This document shows positions 56,471 through 64,000 of a stretch of 64,000 nucleotides of DNA, piece after piece (position 1 is the first letter of the stretch; the number at the start of each line of letters is the position of its first letter). The notes under the pieces were generated by a model. That model was not told the origin of the DNA, did not search any database, and saw only the letters and a program-made list of their open reading frames with translations. Source of the DNA: Sphingobium arseniciresistens (GTDB lineage Bacteria; Pseudomonadota; Alphaproteobacteria; Sphingomonadales; Sphingomonadaceae); assembly GCA_029167225.1 (NCBI GenBank), contig JARFNK010000004.1, positions 124,001 to 188,000 on the forward strand, written 5' to 3'. The position numbers were made by a program, and so were the translations under genes.

Positions 56471-58609
56471 GTGGCCGAAGCCGACCCCGCCGCCGCCCTT
56501 TCAGTGCCGGCAGACCGATATTTCAACCGCGAACTCTCCTGGCTGGCGTTCAACCAGCGAGTGATGGAAGAGGCCACCAACGCTGCCCATCCCCTGCTGG
56601 AGCGGCTGCGCTTCCTGTCCATCTCCGGCGCGAATCTGGACGAATTCTTCTCCGTCCGCGTCGCGGGGCTGAAGGGGCAGCAGCTTGAGGATGTGGACCT
56701 GCGCTCCGCCGACGGCCTTACACCCGCGCAGCAACTGGTTGCGATTTCCGCCGAGGCCGACCGGCTGATGACGGAGCAGCAGCGAGTGTGGCATGATCTG
56801 CACCCGGAACTGGCGGCCGCCGGCATATTGGTGATCGGTGAAAAGACGATCGATCTGGAAGCGGACATCTGGCTGGAGAATCATTTTCTCGAACAGATTT
56901 TTCCTATCCTGACGCCGCAGGCGCTGGACCCGGCGCATCCCTTTCCCTTCATCCCCAATCAGGGCCTCTCGATCGTCTTCGATCTCGTCCGCCTGTCCGA
57001 CAAGCAATCGGTGCGGGAACTGGTGATGATTCCCGGTACGCTCTCCCGCTTCGTGCGGGTTCCGGGCGAATGCGCCCGTTACATTGCGCTGGAAGCAATC
57101 ATCCGCCGCTTCTCGCACAAGCTGTTCCCCGGCTATCAGGTAAAGGAAAGCGGCGTTTTCCGGATCATCCGGGACAGCGACATCGAGATCGAGGAAGAAG
57201 CGGAGGATCTCGTCCGCTACTATCGCAGCGCCATCAAACGCCGGCGTCGCGGCCGTGTGATTCGTCTCGAAATCGAGGAGCGCGTGCCCGAGGCGGTCGA
57301 GGAAATGCTCCAAGAGATGCTCCAGGGGCATGATGCGATCGTGGCCGAGACCAGCGGTTTCGTCGGCATGGGCGATCTTGCGGGAATCGTCGACGAAGAC
57401 AGGCCGGATCTGAAGTTCGAACCCTATGCCGCTCGTTTTCCTGAAAGAATTCGTGAATATGGCGGCGATTGCTTCGCCGCGATCCGGGCGAAGGACATCG
57501 TGGTCCATCACCCCTATGAAAGTTTCGATGTCGTCATTGCCTTTCTGAAGCAGGCCGCTGCCGACCCCGATGTCGTCGCGATCAAGCAAACGCTCTATCG
57601 CGCGGGCAAGCAGTCTGCGGTTATCCGCGCGCTGATCGATGCGGCGGAAGCGGGCAAGTCCGTGACTGCCGTGGTCGAACTCAAGGCGCGGTTCGACGAG
57701 GAGCAGAATCTGCTGTGGGCCAGTGCGCTGGAGCGTGCCGGCGTGCAGGTCGTCTATGGCTTCATCGACTGGAAGACCCATGCGAAGGTCTCCATGGTCG
57801 TGCGGCGGGAGAGCGGCCAGTTCCGCACCTACTGCCATTTCGGCACCGGCAATTATCATCCCGTTACCGCGCGCATCTATACCGATCTCAGCTTCTTCAC
57901 CGCCGATCCGCGGCTGGGGCGTGATGCCGCTGCGCTGTTCAACTACATCACCGGCTATGTCGAGCCGCAGCAGCTGGAGGTCATCACCATTTCGCCCCGC
58001 GACCTGCGCGAGACGCTATGTGCGCAGATCGACGCCGAGATCGACCATGCCCGTGCCGGCCGGCCGGCCACCATCTGGGCCAAGATGAACTCGCTGGTCG
58101 ATCCGGCGATCATCGAAAAGCTCTATGCGGCCAGCAATGCCGGGGTTCAGATCGACCTGATCGTACGCGGCATCTGTTGCCTGCGGCCGGGAGTACCGGG
58201 CATGTCGGAGCATATTCGCGTGAAATCGGTCGTCGGCCGCTTCCTGGAGCACAGCCGTATCGCCGCCTTCGGCAACGGCCAGCCGCTGCCGAACAATGGC
58301 GCGAAGGTCTTCATCAGTTCGGCCGACTGGATGCCGCGTAACTTCGACCGCCGGGTCGAATATCTGCTGCGGATCGAAAATCCGACTGTGCATGACCAGA
58401 TATTGGACCAGGTGATGGTCGCCAACCTCATCGACAATGAACAAAGCTGGGAGCTGCAGAGCGATGGCCACTATCGGCGACTCGATCCGGGCGACCGGCC
58501 GTTCAACCTGCATCGCTATTTCATGACCAATCCGTCGCTTTCCGGGCGGGGTGCCGCAATGGGCAATACCGAAGCGGTCCCCAAGCTCAGCCTGCGCCGC
58601 AGGCTGTGA
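56471..58609 (+). CDS. ppk1: Polyphosphate kinase 1
   Basis: 712 residues, GTG start with AAGGAGG upstream. It polymerises the terminal phosphate of ATP into polyphosphate, with autophosphorylation on a histidine in the [20 protein letters not shown] / [20 protein letters not shown] region. N-terminal [20 protein letters not shown] and [19 protein letters not shown] are diagnostic. It is followed by ppx after 19 bp. Confidence 0.95.
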   Translation: MAEADPAAALSVPADRYFNRELSWLAFNQRVMEEATNAAHPLLERLRFLSISGANLDEFFSVRVAGLKGQQLEDVDLRSADGLTPAQQLVAISAEADRLMTEQQRVWHDLHPELAAAGILVIGEKTIDLEADIWLENHFLEQIFPILTPQALDPAHPFPFIPNQGLSIVFDLVRLSDKQSVRELVMIPGTLSRFVRVPGECARYIALEAIIRRFSHKLFPGYQVKESGVFRIIRDSDIEIEEEAEDLVRYYRSAIKRRRRGRVIRLEIEERVPEAVEEMLQEMLQGHDAIVAETSGFVGMGDLAGIVDEDRPDLKFEPYAARFPERIREYGGDCFAAIRAKDIVVHHPYESFDVVIAFLKQAAADPDVVAIKQTLYRAGKQSAVIRALIDAAEAGKSVTAVVELKARFDEEQNLLWASALERAGVQVVYGFIDWKTHAKVSMVVRRESGQFRTYCHFGTGNYHPVTARIYTDLSFFTADPRLGRDAAALFNYITGYVEPQQLEVITISPRDLRETLCAQIDAEIDHARAGRPATIWAKMNSLVDPAIIEKLYAASNAGVQIDLIVRGICCLRPGVPGMSEHIRVKSVVGRFLEHSRIAAFGNGQPLPNNGAKVFISSADWMPRNFDRRVEYLLRIENPTVHDQILDQVMVANLIDNEQSWELQSDGHYRRLDPGDRPFNLHRYFMTNPSLSGRGAAMGNTEAVPKLSLRRRL

Positions 58610-58628
58610 TACGGCGCTGACCATCCCC

Positions 58629-60179
58629 ATGCCCAACATGCCAGACCTTGCCCGCGCCGCCGCTCAGCGCCATCTGAGCGTCGTGCCGGAACCCCATGCC
58701 AGCGTCGCGACCGCGCGCACGGCGATTATCGACATCGGTTCGAACAGCGTCCGCCTCGTCGTCTATGACGGGCCGCGCCGCTTGCCCTTCATCCTGTTCA
58801 ACGAAAAGGTGATGGCGGGGCTGGGCGCGTCGCTCAGCAAGACCGGGATGATCGAGCCGGACGCGATGGAGCGGGGCTTGGCCGCACTCGCCCGCTTCCG
58901 TCATCTCGCTGCCGAGATGAAGGTGGATCATCTGCGCTGCGTGGCGACCGCCGCGGTGCGCGATGCCTCCAACGGCCGCGATTTCATCGACCGCGCTACG
59001 GCGATGGGGCTGGAGATCGAGCTGCTGTCTGGCGCACAGGAAGGCGCTGCTTCGGGCTATGGCGTGCTTTCGGCAATTCCGGGCGCGGACGGCATTGTCG
59101 GTGATCTTGGCGGCGGCAGCCTGGAACTGGTTCGGATCAGGGATGGCGCCGTCCATCAGGTGACGTCGCTGCCCATCGGCGTGCTTCGGTTGCCGGAGAT
59201 CCGGGAGAAGGGGCAGGGCGCGCTGGAACGGCACGTCAAGAAACTGCTGAAGAAGGAAGGCTGGGATCTTGGTTCCGGCAATATCCAGCCGAACCTGCCT
59301 TTCTACATGGTCGGCGGATCATGGCGCGCGATGGCGCGGCTCGATATGCAGCTGACGCAGTTTCCGCTGCCGGTGATCCACCATTATGAAATGGAGCCCG
59401 ATCGCGCTGCAGGGCTTGTCCGCGTGATTTCCCATATGGCGCGCGATACGCTGAAAGGCGTTCCGGCCCTTACGGCATCGCGTATCCCGACATTGCCGGG
59501 CGCCGCCGCGCTCCTCTCCGTTCTTGTCCGCCAACTCAAATGCTCCAGGCTGATCGCGTCTGCTTATGGCCTGCGCGAGGGGCTGCTCTATGAAGCGCTG
59601 CCTCAGGATGTCCGTGCGCAGGATCCCCTGCTGGTGGCGGCGGAGGCGGAAGGGGAAGCGCAGGGGCGTTTCGCCGGGCATGGCCACCTCATTGAAAACT
59701 GGATCGCGCGGCTGTTTCTGGAGGATGGCACCCGCTGGCGCCGCATCCGTCGCACGGCATGCCTGCTGGCGGACGTTGGTTGGCGCGCGAACCCGGATTT
59801 CCGCTCCGAGCGCGGCGTAGAGGTTGCTCTGCACGGCAGTTGGGTCGGCATTGATGTCGAAGGACGGGCGATGCTGGCACAGGCGCTGCATAGCAATTTC
59901 GGCGGCGGTGCGTCGTCTCCCGCCGATGTCGCGCGTCTCGCGTCGCCCGGCGTATTGCGTCGCGCGGCGCTCTGGGGCCTCGCCATTCGGCTGGGGCAGC
60001 GCCTGTCCGGCGGTGTCGAAGGGCCCTTGCGCGCGGGGCGCCTGGAAGCGGATGAGAAGGGCTTGCTGCTGGTCCTCCCCGCGAACCATGCCGATCTCTA
60101 TGGCGAAGCGGTGGAGCGCCGGCTTAAGCAGCTCGCCCAGGCCATGGGGCTGCGATACCGCATGGAAGTGGAATTCTGA
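58629..60179 (+). CDS. ppx: Exopolyphosphatase / pppGpp phosphohydrolase
   Basis: 516 residues from ATG at 58629. The actin-like ATPase fold shows TAIIDIGSNSVRLVVYDGPR and VGDLGGGSLELVRI. The C-terminal helical HD-like region extends the enzyme to full Ppx length. It removes phosphate from polyphosphate ends, opposing ppk1. The start at 58551 would overlap ppk1 by 59 bp without support. Confidence 0.92.
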   Translation: MPNMPDLARAAAQRHLSVVPEPHASVATARTAIIDIGSNSVRLVVYDGPRRLPFILFNEKVMAGLGASLSKTGMIEPDAMERGLAALARFRHLAAEMKVDHLRCVATAAVRDASNGRDFIDRATAMGLEIELLSGAQEGAASGYGVLSAIPGADGIVGDLGGGSLELVRIRDGAVHQVTSLPIGVLRLPEIREKGQGALERHVKKLLKKEGWDLGSGNIQPNLPFYMVGGSWRAMARLDMQLTQFPLPVIHHYEMEPDRAAGLVRVISHMARDTLKGVPALTASRIPTLPGAAALLSVLVRQLKCSRLIASAYGLREGLLYEALPQDVRAQDPLLVAAEAEGEAQGRFAGHGHLIENWIARLFLEDGTRWRRIRRTACLLADVGWRANPDFRSERGVEVALHGSWVGIDVEGRAMLAQALHSNFGGGASSPADVARLASPGVLRRAALWGLAIRLGQRLSGGVEGPLRAGRLEADEKGLLLVLPANHADLYGEAVERRLKQLAQAMGLRYRMEVEF

Positions 60180-60357
60180 GATTCGCATGGGGCAGGCCCA
60201 TTGGGTTCGAAGGTATTGCAGGGCCAATGTGATAGTGGCCGCCCGCAGAAGCTGCGCCGCGAAGGGGGCAAAAATTTCGTCCGCAACTACATGGCTGTAA
60301 AGCAGGGTATATTTCCTGTTGCCCTGTCGCGCGGAAGAAATAGTTATGCCGCCCGAA

Positions 60358-60381
60358 GGAACCTTTCGCAGATCAAACGTT
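60358..60381 (+). promoter_or_regulatory. Possible EcfG (general stress) promoter
   Basis: GGAAC at 60358-60362 and CGTT at 60378-60381 match the alphaproteobacterial EcfG elements. The spacer is 15 bp, one shorter than the usual 16-17. It lies 32 bp before the small zinc-ribbon gene, in the right direction. Confidence 0.35.
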
Positions 60382-60412
60382 CTTTTCCTCAGACGAATGT
60401 GAGGAGGGCACA

Positions 60413-60676
60413 ATGCAGATCGTATCTCCGACCGTAGCCGCGTCGTTAGCGTGGATGAACCGAGGATTTAGCTTGCTCTACCGGCCGAACGAACCCAACC
60501 GCTGCCCGGCCTGCGGGGGACAACATTGGCTTGTAGGCCGCGTGATGGCGGAATGCGCCTTTTGCGACACCGCCTTGCCGCTCGAACATGTAAGCACCTA
60601 TAGCGCATCGCCGAGGATCGAGCGCAGTGGTCTTGGTTCGGAAGGCTTGCCGGAAGAGTTGCGCGGCATCGCGTAG
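60413..60676 (+). CDS. Small zinc-ribbon protein of unknown function
   Basis: 87 residues, GAGGAGGG site just upstream. Two Cys pairs, Cys31-x2-Cys34 and Cys48-x2-Cys51 (NRCPACGGQHW and AECAFCDTALPLE), form a zinc ribbon. No other domain is recognised. The C-terminus is polar. It stands alone after ppx, with a possible EcfG promoter at 60358-60381, which would make it a stress gene. Confidence 0.75.
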   Translation: MQIVSPTVAASLAWMNRGFSLLYRPNEPNRCPACGGQHWLVGRVMAECAFCDTALPLEHVSTYSASPRIERSGLGSEGLPEELRGIA

Positions 60677-60811
60677 AAGCATTTTGTAAGTAGTGCGGCG
60701 TGCCGGTGGTGCGTCGCCTTATCGACGAACCATTCCGTTTCCGGTTGCCGGAGCCAAGGCGCGCGGGAGTGGGCAGAAGCGCGCATCGCCGATCCTACGG
60801 CTTCGATACGG

Positions 60812-61132
60812 TTATCCGCATCGCGCCGACGTGACGATCATGTCCTTGTCATATCCGACCGTCAGCCGGTCCGGGCGGAAATCCATGGTCATGGCGGTGC
60901 CAGGGCCACCCCAGCGCAAGGACTTCGCACCTGACGCGGCAAGCATTTCTGCGCCCAACTCCGCCGTTGCCTTCTGTCCAACGAAGTGAGCGACCGGATC
61001 ATTGCGGCAGGGGCCGTCGCCATCCTGAGAGGGCGGCGCAGGTGGCGTCCCCGAGTCGGCCTGCTGCGTCGTTGGCGCGCAGGAGGCGAGCGAGACCGTT
61101 GCCGCTAGCATCATCGCGAAGACCTTAATCAA
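60812..61132 (-). CDS. I78-family peptidase-inhibitor-like lipoprotein
   Basis: 106 residues. The lipobox LASC with Cys18 follows [17 protein letters not shown], so it is probably lipid-anchored. The C-terminal part matches the elastase-inhibitor-like I78 fold: VGQKATAELGAEMLAASGA, DFRPDRLTVGYDKDMIVTSA. It may guard the envelope against proteases. Its start overlaps the rnd stop by 4 bp. Confidence 0.83.
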   Translation of the reverse strand: MIKVFAMMLAATVSLASCAPTTQQADSGTPPAPPSQDGDGPCRNDPVAHFVGQKATAELGAEMLAASGAKSLRWGGPGTAMTMDFRPDRLTVGYDKDMIVTSARCG

Positions 61133-62304
61133 GCCGCATGCTCCGTCCTGGTCATCCGCAGCCTGCCGTTGCGCACCGCAAAGGCCATGCGGCCCTCCAC
61201 GAGATCGACGGCATCGCGGCCGAACTGTTCATAGCGCCATCCTTCGAGGATCGACAGCCCGTCGCGCACGCCGGCCGCCAGCGCATCCAGATCATCCGAG
61301 CGGGCGAGCAGCCGCGCAGCGACGTTGATCTCGCGTGACCGGATCTTGAGCAGCAACTTCAAGAGATCGGCGACAAGCGCGCCATCCTTGCCCAGACCCG
61401 GTTTCTTCGCGTCCTTCTCCGGCATTTCATCACGGCCGAGCGGCGCGGAACTCTCAAGCGCCGCCATCATGCGTGCGCCGATGTCGTTCGATTTCCATGC
61501 GGTCGAAAGTCCGCGTACCTTGGCGAGGTCCTCCTGCTTGCGGGGCGGATGGCTGGCGATGTCGGCCAGCGTCTCGTCCTTCACGATGCGGCCGCGCGGC
61601 AGGTTCTTGTCCTGTGCCTCGCGTTCGCGCCATGCCGCGAGCGACTTGAGGCGCCCCAGCACATCCGGCTTGCGGCTGGCGATGCGCACGCGCTTCCAGG
61701 CTTCGTCGGGTGTCGACATATAGTTGGAGGCATCGGTGATGCGTTCCATTTCCTGATCCAGCCAGCCGCCACGGCCGGTCTTCTTCAGCTCCTCCAGCAT
61801 CATCGGGAAGATCTTGATCAGATAGGTGACGTCGCCGATCGCGTAGTCGATCTGGCGCTTGTCCAGCGGGCGGCGGGCCCAGTCGGTGAAGCGGGCGCCC
61901 TTGTCCAGGTTCACGCCCAGCCACGCATCGACCAGATTGCCATAGCCGATCTGCTCGCCAAGGCCGAGCGCCATAGCCGCGATCTGGGTATCGAACATCG
62001 GGAAAGGGGTCTTGCCCGTCATGTTGAAGATGATTTCCAGATCCTGCCCGCCGGCATGGAACACCTTCAGCACGTCGTCATTATCGACCAGCAGGTCCAG
62101 CATGGGCGTCATGTCGAGGCCCGGCGCCTTGGGGTCGATCGCCGCCGCCTCATTGGCATCGGCGATCTGGACGAGACACAGATCGGGCCAATAGCTGTTT
62201 TCGCGCATGAACTCCGTATCGACGGCGATATAGGGCGATTTGGCGATGCGGGCGCAAAATTCTGAAAGTGTCTTGCTGTCGGTAATCAGCGGATGGATTT
62301 GCAT
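61129..62304 (-). CDS. rnd: Ribonuclease D
   Basis: 391 residues from ATG at 62304. The DEDDy exonuclease site is complete: Asp and Glu in [17 protein letters not shown], Asp in [15 protein letters not shown], Tyr and Asp in [15 protein letters not shown]. An HRDC domain follows ([20 protein letters not shown]). It trims tRNA and other RNA 3-prime ends. A start at 62388 is non-conserved and rejected. It is divergent from aspS. Confidence 0.92.
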   Translation of the reverse strand: MQIHPLITDSKTLSEFCARIAKSPYIAVDTEFMRENSYWPDLCLVQIADANEAAAIDPKAPGLDMTPMLDLLVDNDDVLKVFHAGGQDLEIIFNMTGKTPFPMFDTQIAAMALGLGEQIGYGNLVDAWLGVNLDKGARFTDWARRPLDKRQIDYAIGDVTYLIKIFPMMLEELKKTGRGGWLDQEMERITDASNYMSTPDEAWKRVRIASRKPDVLGRLKSLAAWREREAQDKNLPRGRIVKDETLADIASHPPRKQEDLAKVRGLSTAWKSNDIGARMMAALESSAPLGRDEMPEKDAKKPGLGKDGALVADLLKLLLKIRSREINVAARLLARSDDLDALAAGVRDGLSILEGWRYEQFGRDAVDLVEGRMAFAVRNGRLRMTRTEHAA

Positions 62305-62429
62305 ATGGTCTTCGATCTTATTATGGGCTGGCCCGCTCCGTGGCGGGCAGGTCTTCAAACGACAATGAAGGCCATAGACCGCTGACACGCATTTGTCATT
62401 TCCGCAAACGCTCTGGAAGAACGAAAACC

Positions 62430-64000
62430 ATGCACGCCTACCGCACTCATGTTTGCGCCGAACTCCGCACCGCCCATGTCGGCGAAACCGTCCGTGTTTC
62501 GGGCTGGGTGCATCGCAAACGCGACCATGGCGATCTCGTCTTCATCGACCTGCGCGATCATTATGGGATGATCCAGATCGTGACCGAGGTGGACGGCCCG
62601 GTCTTCCAGGTCATCGAATCGCTGCGTGCGGAAAGCGTCGTGACCATCACGGGCCGGGTGGTTGCCCGCGCCAAGGAAGCGATCAACCCGAACCTCGCGA
62701 CCGGCGAGGTCGAAATTCGCGCCGATGACGCCGTTGTGTTGTCCGCCGCCGCGGAACTGCCGATGCCGGTGGCAGGCGATCAGGAATATCCCGAGGATAT
62801 CCGCCTGCGCTATCGCTTCCTCGATCTGCGCCGTGAAAAGCTGCACGCGAACATCGTGACGCGCACGAAGATCATCTCCGACATGCGCCGTCGCATGGAA
62901 GGGGCGGGCTTCACCGAATATTCCACGCCGATCCTGACGGCCTCCTCGCCGGAGGGCGCGCGCGACTTCCTGGTGCCCAGCCGCATCCATGCCGGCAAGT
63001 TCTATGCGCTGCCGCAGGCGCCGCAGCAGTATAAGCAGCTGCTGATGGTCGCCGGCTTCGACCGCTATTTCCAGATCGCACCCTGCTTCCGGGACGAAGA
63101 CCCGCGTGCCGACCGCCTTCCGGGCGAGTTCTACCAGCTTGACCTCGAAATGAGCTTCGTGACGCAGGAAGACGTCTGGAACACGATGGAGCCGGTCATC
63201 GCTTCCGTCTTCGAGACGTTCGCGGAGGGCAAGCCGGTGACGCCAGCGGGCAGCTTTCCGCGCATTCCCCATGCAGAGGCGCTGCTGAAATATGGATCGG
63301 ACAAGCCCGACCTGCGCAACCCGATCCTGATCAGCGACGTGACCGAGCATTTCGTCGGCTCGGGCTTCGGCATCTTCGCCAGCCTGGTCGAGAGCGGCAG
63401 CGTGATCCGCGCGATCCCGGCACCGGGTGCTGGCGCTGGCAGCCGGAAGTTCTTCGACGAGATGAACAACTGGGCGCGGGGCGAGGGCTATTCCGGCCTT
63501 GGCTATATCAACATCAAGGATGGCGTGCCCGGTGGCCCGATCGCCAAGAACCATGGCGAGGAAGCCACCGCGAAGCTGATCGCGGCGCTGGGCCTCGGCC
63601 CCAATGACGGCGTGTTCTTCGCCGCCGGCAAGGAAAGCCAAGCGGCCAAGCTCGCCGGCCTTGCCCGCATCCGCGTGGGCGAGCAGCTCGACCTGATCGA
63701 CAAGGATCGGTTCGAACTGTGCTGGATCGTCGATTTCCCTTTCTACGAATATGACGAGGACGAGAAGAAGCTCGACTTCGCGCACAACCCCTTCTCGATG
63801 CCGCAGGGCGGGCTTGAGGCGCTGAACGGGCAGGATCCGCTCACGATCAACGCCTATCAGTATGACATGGTCTGCAACGGCTATGAGATCGCGTCCGGTT
63901 CGATCCGCAACCAGTCGCCCGAACTGATGGTCAAGGCGTTCGAGTTGATCGGCCTGTCCAAGGACGATGTCGAGGAGCGTTTCGGCGGCCTCTATCGCGC
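62430..64000 (+). CDS. aspS: Aspartyl-tRNA synthetase, N-terminal part (cut by window edge)
   Basis: 523 codons are in the window and no stop is reached. The OB-fold anticodon domain comes first ([20 protein letters not shown]), then class II motif 2 ([20 protein letters not shown]) and the bacterial insertion domain ([17 protein letters not shown]). Motif 3 is expected beyond the edge. It charges tRNA-Asp. Confidence 0.94.
   Translation, partial: MHAYRTHVCAELRTAHVGETVRVSGWVHRKRDHGDLVFIDLRDHYGMIQIVTEVDGPVFQVIESLRAESVVTITGRVVARAKEAINPNLATGEVEIRADDAVVLSAAAELPMPVAGDQEYPEDIRLRYRFLDLRREKLHANIVTRTKIISDMRRRMEGAGFTEYSTPILTASSPEGARDFLVPSRIHAGKFYALPQAPQQYKQLLMVAGFDRYFQIAPCFRDEDPRADRLPGEFYQLDLEMSFVTQEDVWNTMEPVIASVFETFAEGKPVTPAGSFPRIPHAEALLKYGSDKPDLRNPILISDVTEHFVGSGFGIFASLVESGSVIRAIPAPGAGAGSRKFFDEMNNWARGEGYSGLGYINIKDGVPGGPIAKNHGEEATAKLIAALGLGPNDGVFFAAGKESQAAKLAGLARIRVGEQLDLIDKDRFELCWIVDFPFYEYDEDEKKLDFAHNPFSMPQGGLEALNGQDPLTINAYQYDMVCNGYEIASGSIRNQSPELMVKAFELIGLSKDDVEERFGGLYR

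Noticed and set aside
60693-60989. 98-codon + strand frame between the zinc-ribbon and I78 genes
   Set aside because: It is antisense to the I78-type lipoprotein gene, which has a clear lipobox and fold, and shows no motif itself.

Overview
The window is chromosomal DNA from an alphaproteobacterium, most likely a sphingomonad (Sphingobium or Sphingomonas type). Grounds: high G+C, several large TonB-dependent receptors, a TPR-sulfotransferase beside a receptor, ChvI/ChvG next to ATP-dependent PEP carboxykinase, an HdaA-type DnaA homologue between a DUF2066 gene and ppk1-ppx, and the lptD-surA-pdxA-rsmA block. No rRNA, tRNA, CRISPR array or prophage was seen. One intact insertion sequence is present.

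Left third (1-15.3 kb, accessory sugar metabolism). On the minus strand, from 7951 down to 279, lie an aldo/keto reductase, a c-type cytochrome, three AP-endonuclease-2-like TIM-barrel proteins (two with Tat-type signals), a DUF1080 protein, a Tat-exported small subunit and a GMC flavoprotein with a three-cysteine loop. A LacI-type regulator follows and is cut by the window edge. Together they read as a periplasmic oxidise-then-eliminate pathway for glycosides, with electrons passed to the cytochrome. A GH115 alpha-glucuronidase lies just upstream on the same strand. Between them is a decayed oxidoreductase gene whose two ends survive. Then come a Bcr/CflA-type exporter, a glutaminase, and a divergent SDR/HxlR pair sharing a long palindromic operator.

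Middle (15-32.6 kb, outer-membrane uptake). A TonB receptor with a strong terminator sits beside a truncated tautomerase relic. A TPR-sulfotransferase is divergent from this receptor. A second receptor forms an operon with a YdcF-like protein and an S1/P1-type nuclease. A siderophore receptor is divergent from a three-module ferric-reductase-like flavoprotein, with a Fur-box-like sequence between them. ChvG and ChvI close the block.

Right half (32.8-64 kb, mostly core genes): pckA, a small conserved protein, ferredoxin-NADP reductase, an NfeD/stomatin pair, a CoA-ester lyase, guaB, an RsmB-type methyltransferase, a TPR protein, an IS5-family element next to a pair of inverted REP-like units, rsmA-pdxA-surA-lptD, pepA-holC, ndk, purM and a PurN-YjbR fusion, DUF2066-hdaA-ppk1-ppx, a small zinc-ribbon protein, an I78-type lipoprotein, rnd, and aspS running off the right end.
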